A stretch of DNA of 64,000 nt from Gordionus sp. m RMFG-2023 (Eukaryota > Nematomorpha > Gordioida > Chordodea > Parachordodidae), in assembly GCF_954871325.1 (NCBI RefSeq), contig NC_088776.1, positions 61,776,954-61,840,953 of the forward strand, written 5' to 3'. The position numbers were made by a program, and so were the translations under genes. Positions 59,301-64,000 of this stretch are shown here, piece by piece (position 1 is the stretch's first letter; each line of letters starts with the position of its first letter). Below the pieces are notes generated by a model. The model saw only the letters and a program-made list of their open reading frames with translations, was not told the origin of the DNA and did not search any database.

Positions 59301-62300
59301 TAGTTTGACATTTGCTCGTAAGGAAAATGATTTTTAAAGATTCGTATCTTGGAAAGATTTTTTTTCAGAATGCTCGAACAGGATATTTGGATCGTAATCT
59401 TAAAATTCCGATAATTTTTGTAAAAAAATCGGGGATAAAAACCCGAACCGTTGATATTTCGATGAACCCAAACCCTCTTTTTAAAATTGAGGGTTCCACA
59501 GGGTCCATTTTTTTTTAATTTTTAAAAAAATAATAATATAATATATAAAACATGTAATTTACAATTTTCATTTATAAAAGATTTCCTATTTAAAACAATT
59601 GGCTTTGTTTTTATTCAAAAAAAAAAATCATTTTTTGAGATTATTTTTTTCGTGGAATTATTTTTGTTATATTTAAGAGTCGGCCATTTTTCGTAGAAAT
59701 TTTGTTAAAATTTTACCCAGCGAAGCAGATTTTAAAAGTTTTTTTTTAGTGTATTGATGATGCTATTATATAAAAATATTTATTTTAAGGATATTGTTGT
59801 TTATGGATTATTAAATTAATATTAAGACACGGAGAAGTACAAAATCACGTGGTAAAATATTTTTTTTTAAAAAAATGCAACTTGCAAAAATTATCAAATA
59901 TAATTTTAGATTAAATGATGCAATAAAAATAAATGGTTGTCTATTTATTTATAAAGTAAATTTAATAATCAAATATATATATATATATATATATTTCCTA
60001 GAATATGTGATACTTTCAATTATAATTGAATAAAAGGCCTAATCTAATATTTTCTTCCCACTGGGAACCAAGTGGTGATTAGGTATGCGTTATAGGAATC
60101 CATTACTATCTGCTGTGCAACCTTTATGTTCGGGACAATATAACATGTACCCAGTACCGACAATTCATTCATCGAGGCCTCATTTATAGTGAGCGCGATG
60201 TCGCTCAAGGGATGCGTAATTTACATAATACATCACGCTATGTTGTTTAGCGCTAATTATGCGCATCGCTTGAACGACAACGCGGTATTTCCCGCTTACT
60301 ATAAACGAAGCCTAACATGAATTTTGGAATTTAAATCAGCTGGTGAGACCCCTCACAGGTTTCCCATATAAGAATATTTACACTGAAATTTAACATTTGA
60401 ATCTTCAAATATTTAGATCTCGGAAATTATTCTTGAGAATGATAAAACAGCATTTTTTGATTAAATTTTCTCTAAAATCTTAAATTTATTTTGTAACTTG
60501 TAAATCTTTCATGATAAAATCGCGAATGCGCATTTGAAGATTTTTATAATACTCTGAATGAACTGATTTTTTTTTGATTCTATATCGGAAACCAAAATAC
60601 TTTGTTAACCAGCAGCTGATTTGTATTGATTGACTTTTGAAGGAATAAATCGTCTAAATAAATATGTCATTGATTTAGGGATAGTGAAGGTTAACCAAAA
60701 CAGGCTCAAAACTTCTCAACTATTCGAAAAAAAAATATCTCGAACAAAGTGGTCGTTAGCTTTTCAAACCTGACCAATTTGGGCTAAAAAAATTTACTAT
60801 TTGGTTACCAAATTGAGTTGTCTTCAAACTAGTCCAGTTGGTATTTAGTATTTGGGGACATTTCTGTCGACTACTATAATTTTTTTTTTGATAATTCGAT
60901 CGAATGACTAAGTGACTAATCATACGAGAATACCCTTTTTCCTAAATAATTTGTTTCTTATGCCAATTTTGATGTTTTAAGGCGTCAATTATCGGTTGAT
61001 TAAATTCTATGTTACATTTATTATAAAGACAAAATGCCACCCCTATTACCCATCTTCGGCTCAAGGTGTACCCGAATATAGCGAGAACGACGAAGGAAAG
61101 GTGGACTTTGCCCTTCAATCGACCCAAATGGATTTTCCGGAAGTAGGAATCAAGGTCAGTCTTCTGAAAAGAGAAGTCACGCCGGATTTTATAGTCACGT
61201 TACTCGAGATGACGGATTCGAAGGTTTTTTTATATAAGGATTGTATAGTGTCAAGTCATGTCTCAAATTTTAATGAGTCAAGGAGAATAACTTCAATCCA
61301 TTAACATATGTTTAATAATATCGACCGTATATTTCTTCTATCCATTAACTCCAAATAAATCGTTTGTAAAATTTACATTTTAACAGACGATAATTTCTAA
61401 AACATATTTTATTTTATTTTTTTTTAAAATTGTTTGGGATTAAAATGTGAACGCTTAAAAATTCTCGAACAAAATTATGTGATGAAAAATTATTTTTAGC
61501 CTTTTTTAAAGTCATCAGCTGATCACTTTTTTGTTTGCCATTCTCAGCTGTGATAGTTTAAACTAAACCATATTAAATGTTGCAATCAAAAAATAATATA
61601 TAGTCCAACCTTAGCCGGCAAGTTTACCATTTCCATTACACATCTTGGCCCGATTTTGGGGTGCCATCGGAACCGGGGCAATTCCTAACATTTCTTTCCA
61701 GGATCAAAAGGATAGAAGCCGAATCGAGGGGTGGTAAATTCTCTTCGCTACCGCCCCCCTTCATTGGCACAGGTTTAGGCGGCGTGCATTAAATATTTTA
61801 TGCAAATTTTTTTTCCCCCGAAAGAACATTCTAGCTTTTAACATGATTAGTTTGCCTGTCAGTAATAGGTGCAGTGATACATATATTAACCTGTTAGGAA
61901 TAAATATTGAAATTTTCATGTTTTTTTATATTTAAAATTGAAAAAGATTACAATACTTCGCCCATAAAGAGCGAGCGTCCCTTAGTAGAGCCTAACCCTC
62001 TTAGAGACGATGCGTCGATCAAAATGACTATAACTCATACCGTTCACGCTTCGTCGAATAGCGACCCTTCCACGGCCAACGGTAAACTGTGATGTATATG
62101 CAAAATTATTTGAGAAAAGATGAACGAATATTTAGAAAAGGGAGGGGGGGGGGACTTACTCTAAAAACCAACCCCTTGCATTTTGTAGTAAACGCGATTT
62201 GCTCAAGCGATGCGAAATTAATCAGCGAATTCAAAAGCGTTAAGACTTATCGAAATATATATAAACAGCTGTCGCGATTCCATCATTTCGCTCCGTATTT

Positions 62301-64000
62301 TATAAAATCACAACCCATCATTGGCTTCTTTTTGTAAATTACGCAGCCTTTAATTTCGCGCCACTCGATGCAAATCGTGCTTATTATAAATACGGCGTAA
62401 GGCTCATTTTTTTAACGATACTTTTTTTATATAAAATAGTATAGAACAGATACTCGCCGAAGTCGAAATTTTTAAATCTGGCCAAAGCCTTCATTTTTTT
62501 AAATACGTCACAAGTCCACTGAAATTCACTACGAATTTTCAAGCCGAAGGAAATCTGATAACATTGATCCCAAATTCCTCCAAGAAAATTTGCGGTTAAT
62601 TTTAGTGAGTTAGGACGCGGTATAAATAAAAGCGGTTTTAACTGGCCCGCCCCCTTGCTTTTTTTTTTGGAAATATATTTTGAACATTTTACAACCTGGT
62701 TTAAATGGCGGTAAATGAAGGCTGAACTATCCATAGGCCATCCTTTTATTTTATTATTTTTTTTGGAAATTTATTTTGGACCTGACCTGAACTGTTAATC
62801 CCGCGGCGAGCGTCTTCCAGAAATATAAGATAACTCTGATCATTGTTTGCGAGAAACAGTAGTTTTAAAGTAGGAATATTTTTTTTGATCATTTGACCAA
62901 CTCTGTCTAATTCGTCGTTTATTTCAGCCATTAGGAACGACGGAATATCGGCTGTCAGTTCCGCCTCGCGTCATAACGGGAACGACCAATACGATAAAAA
63001 TTTGGCCGAGAATGCCCCTATAGTCATACATTGCAGCGCGGGGATAGGTAGGACCGGCACTTATTGCCTGATCGATTACGTTCTCAATTTGCTCAACGTG
63101 AGTTTGAAATTTAAAAAATAAAAAAAATTAAGGTATGGAGGAAAAGAAGAAATAGGGGGAGGAAATAAGGATTATGATTTTTAAATTTAAAAAAAATATA
63201 AAATCCTTGTTATCTTTCTCAGTTAAACTATCGCCACTCTCCCTACGATCTAAATCCCAACTTTCGCGGGAAGAATGACTCATCTCAAGGGGCTATCGGT
63301 TCCACTACTCATTCCCCGACTAAAATAGGTTTCATATTCGAACATTCAAAAGAATATTCTCGAATTTACTTTGCAATATTTTGAAAATCAGCTGATTTGT
63401 GTTTTTAAAAAAAATAAGTTGTGTCTTCTCAATTAATAATGCGTATATTTTTTTTAGACATTCCTGCTATCCTAGTTGAGATGAGGCGATACCGTGCCGG
63501 GTTAGTTCAAACAGCTGATCAATTACGCTTCGCCTATGCCGTTATTTTGAAAGCCATCTCGGATACTCTTCCAAATAATTCGCCCAATTCTGTCGATCAT
63601 TCACTCTACAGTTCCGACTCTTCAGACAGAGCTGATACCAATTTTTCCCACCGAAGTAGTGGCATAAATTGTGATTCGTACGGAGGGGAAATGGGATTCG
63701 AAAATAGTTACCGACTTCCAGGTTCCGTCATCAACGATATCCATAAAAATGATGGATCACATGAGAGAGCCCTTAATCAAGACGTCAATCAATCACACGC
63801 AATTTCATGTGGCCGCCCCCATGACGCGAACGCCGATATTCGCATGAGCTTTGGTTATCGAGACGAAAACGAAACTACCAAATGTTATTTTTTTATAAAT
63901 TTTATTCATTCAACCATTTTTTCTTTCTTATTACGCAAGAAGATAAATGTCACAGCATTTTGAATCTTTAAAAGCAGAATTAGGTGCTAATACTATAAAT
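53391..64000 (+). CDS. PTPN1: Non-receptor protein tyrosine phosphatase, PTP1B/TC-PTP type (3' end beyond window)
   Basis: Dephosphorylates phosphotyrosine proteins. Exons: 53391-53453, 53495-53588, 53794-54344, 61029-61249 (end uncertain), 61615-61772, 61947-62081, 62928-63097, 63223-63328, 63458 to about 63886. Phases fit. Order of motifs: [16 protein letters not shown] (pTyr loop; human NRYRDVSPFDHSRIKL); DYINAS; YILTQGP; VERGS/TKC across the long intron; [14 protein letters not shown] (WPD loop with its Asp); [10 protein letters not shown] (catalytic Cys and Arg); [19 protein letters not shown] (Q loop). All key catalytic residues are present, so it looks active. Oddities: about 80 Asn/Ser-rich residues before DYINAS, about 40 before YILTQGP, and an extra symmetric exon 6 (44-46 polar residues). 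The exon 4 donor may be 61242, 61223 or 61249. The C-terminal tail is Ser-rich; no membrane anchor is visible in the window. Confidence 0.93.
54783..55370. mobile_element. Longer hAT-type element, CAGAGTTGTTAAAA family
   Basis: 588 bp; left CAGAGTTGTTAAAATGGTAT, right in reverse complement CAGAGTTGATAAAAGATAC. The flanks GAAATTAA and GAAATCGA match at 6 of 8 positions. Longest copy of the family seen here, AT-rich core, no coding region recognised. Confidence 0.75.
55455..55620. mobile_element. Left-end fragment of the TAGGGCTGTGC hAT family
   Basis: GGCACTGTGCCTGTCCACAA, then ATTTTTCACCAATC and CCGATCCGGTAACCGATA are collinear with the start of the 2876-3648 element. No right end. Confidence 0.6.
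55677..55922. mobile_element. TAGTGTTGTT-family copy with target duplication
   Basis: 246 bp; left AGTAGTGGTTGAACGGC, right in reverse complement TTATTGTTGCTAAACGG. Perfect 8-bp duplication CTGAATGT at 55669-55676 and 55923-55930. This supports assigning the family to hAT. Confidence 0.75.
56058..56147. mobile_element. Short palindromic element with AAGTAACTAGTTAC arms
   Basis: The right arm in reverse complement, TAGTGTTGTTGAAGTAACTA, matches a degenerate left arm TTGTTGTTAAACGTTAC, with CTAGTTAC on both sides. Related fragment at about 34128. No clear target duplication. Confidence 0.5.
56355..56445. mobile_element. Fragment of TAGTGTTGTT family
   Basis: ACGCAAGCCTGAAGATCTTG and GGACATTTATTAGCAAAATC match the interior of the 6049 copy. 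Ends are missing. Confidence 0.45.
57986..58264. mobile_element. PIF/Harbinger-like MITE, ends GGYYGTGTCYTWGGT
   Basis: 279 bp; left GGTTGTGTCTTAGGTAGGCT, right in reverse complement GGCCGTGTCCTTGGTCGGCT, both followed by TAAT. A 3-bp TTA duplication (57983-57985, 58265-58267) together with GG-starting ends is typical of PIF/Harbinger. Directly abuts the next element. Confidence 0.7.
58268..58670. mobile_element. MITE with ends TAGTGCGCACAAATT (second copy)
   Basis: Collinear with 12350-12770: ends TAGTGCGCACAAATTAAGCG and, in reverse complement, TAGCGCACATAAATTGAGCG. Shared interior CGTTAGCAAC, TAAAAATGTAATATAAAT, GCAGACGATAATATAAT, AAATTACGGCAAAAC. Confidence 0.75.
60136..60672. mobile_element. 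Old copy of the CAATGACATATAATACC MITE family, with a nested hairpin
   Basis: Left CAATATAACATGTACCCAGT followed by CGACAATTCATTCAT; right in reverse complement CAATGACATATTTATTTAGA, then CGATTTATTCCTTC and CAAATCAGCTGCTGG. Longer than the other copies because of the insert at 60176-60312. No target duplication remains. Confidence 0.6.
60176..60312. mobile_element. Nested miniature element, ends GGCYTCRTTTATAGT
   Basis: Inverted repeats GGCCTCATTTATAGTGAGCG and, in reverse complement, GGCTTCGTTTATAGTAAGCG, with further pairing of GTCGCTCAAGGGATGCG-type parts. GC-richer than its host element. Possibly Harbinger-like, but flanks CGA/TAA do not form a clear duplication. Confidence 0.6.
62384..62931 (-). 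other. Two antisense open frames inside PTP intron 6
   Basis: Minus-strand open frames 62931-62746 (61 codons, with [20 protein letters not shown]) and 62734-62384 (116 codons, with [20 protein letters not shown]). They are in different frames, start with ATG and have a less AT-biased composition than typical intron sequence. No family recognised; probably chance or a decayed insertion. The rest of the intron, 62082-62383, shows a sense-strand open frame without splice-compatible phase. Confidence 0.25.

Larger units (their letters stand above)
54345..61028 (+). other. PTP intron 3 (6.7 kb), transposon-filled
   Basis: Phase-0 intron between VERGS and TKC. Contains at least eight elements listed separately. 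The parts 54345-54782, 56445-57985, 58671-60135 and 60673-61028 show nothing I recognise, although 56730-57060 is less AT-rich than its surroundings. Confidence 0.75.

Noticed and set aside
59312-59518. 68-codon open frame in PTP intron 3
   Set aside because: No homology or splice context; an isolated chance frame.
62640-62714. EHFTTWFKW peptide considered as the PTP WPD loop
   Set aside because: The true loop [14 protein letters not shown] is at about 61622-61664 with correct splice phases; this peptide lacks the catalytic Asp.

Overview
The window is AT-rich animal nuclear DNA. Three conserved animal genes with phase-consistent spliced exons can be read: NAGK (+, 2049-10757, complete, 10 exons), NDUFB9 (-, 16757-15821, first exon not found) and a PTP1B/TC-PTP-type tyrosine phosphatase (+, 53391 to beyond the window end, at least 9 exons). 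NDUFB9 (a complex I LYR-type subunit) and PTP1B-type enzymes point to a metazoan. The base composition, Asn/Ser-rich insertions inside catalytic domains and the many cut-and-paste transposons suggest a fast-evolving invertebrate. I cannot name a species.

Layout: 1-1372 holds the tail of a decayed hAT transposase. 2049-10757 is NAGK, whose 5.6-kb second intron is packed with miniature transposons and whose eighth intron carries a GC-rich 61-bp tandem array. 10758-15820 is mostly featureless, with three small elements or candidates. 15821-16757 is NDUFB9. 16758-37700 is a gene-poor desert with local duplications, a palindromic 21.1-22.5 kb element, a tRNA-like SINE piece, a direct/inverted duplication at 24.1-27.2 kb, a 0.5-0.7-kb tandem family at 31.2-33.1 kb, one plausible orphan first exon at 29.03 kb and a decayed coding stretch at 35.6-37.7 kb. 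38165-40394 is a small gag-bearing LTR fossil (minus strand). 40751-51914 is a nest: a long-armed palindromic hAT-type element with an internal transposase remnant, into one arm of which a Ty3/Gypsy element (43113-51204) inserted, which in turn received a very young non-coding LTR element (44517-46641). 52418-52818 is a further hAT miniature element. 53391-64000 is the phosphatase, whose 6.7-kb third intron is again filled with miniature elements.

The common theme is a set of miniature hAT-type families, at least six distinguishable by terminal repeats, several with perfect 8-bp target duplications. They account for much of the intron and intergenic length. The three cellular genes are unrelated (amino-sugar salvage, respiration, phosphotyrosine signalling) and nothing suggests joint regulation. 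The most unusual observations are the three-level nested palindromic element, two hAT-type insertions with perfect 8-bp target duplications but one missing terminal repeat, and the very young non-coding LTR element.
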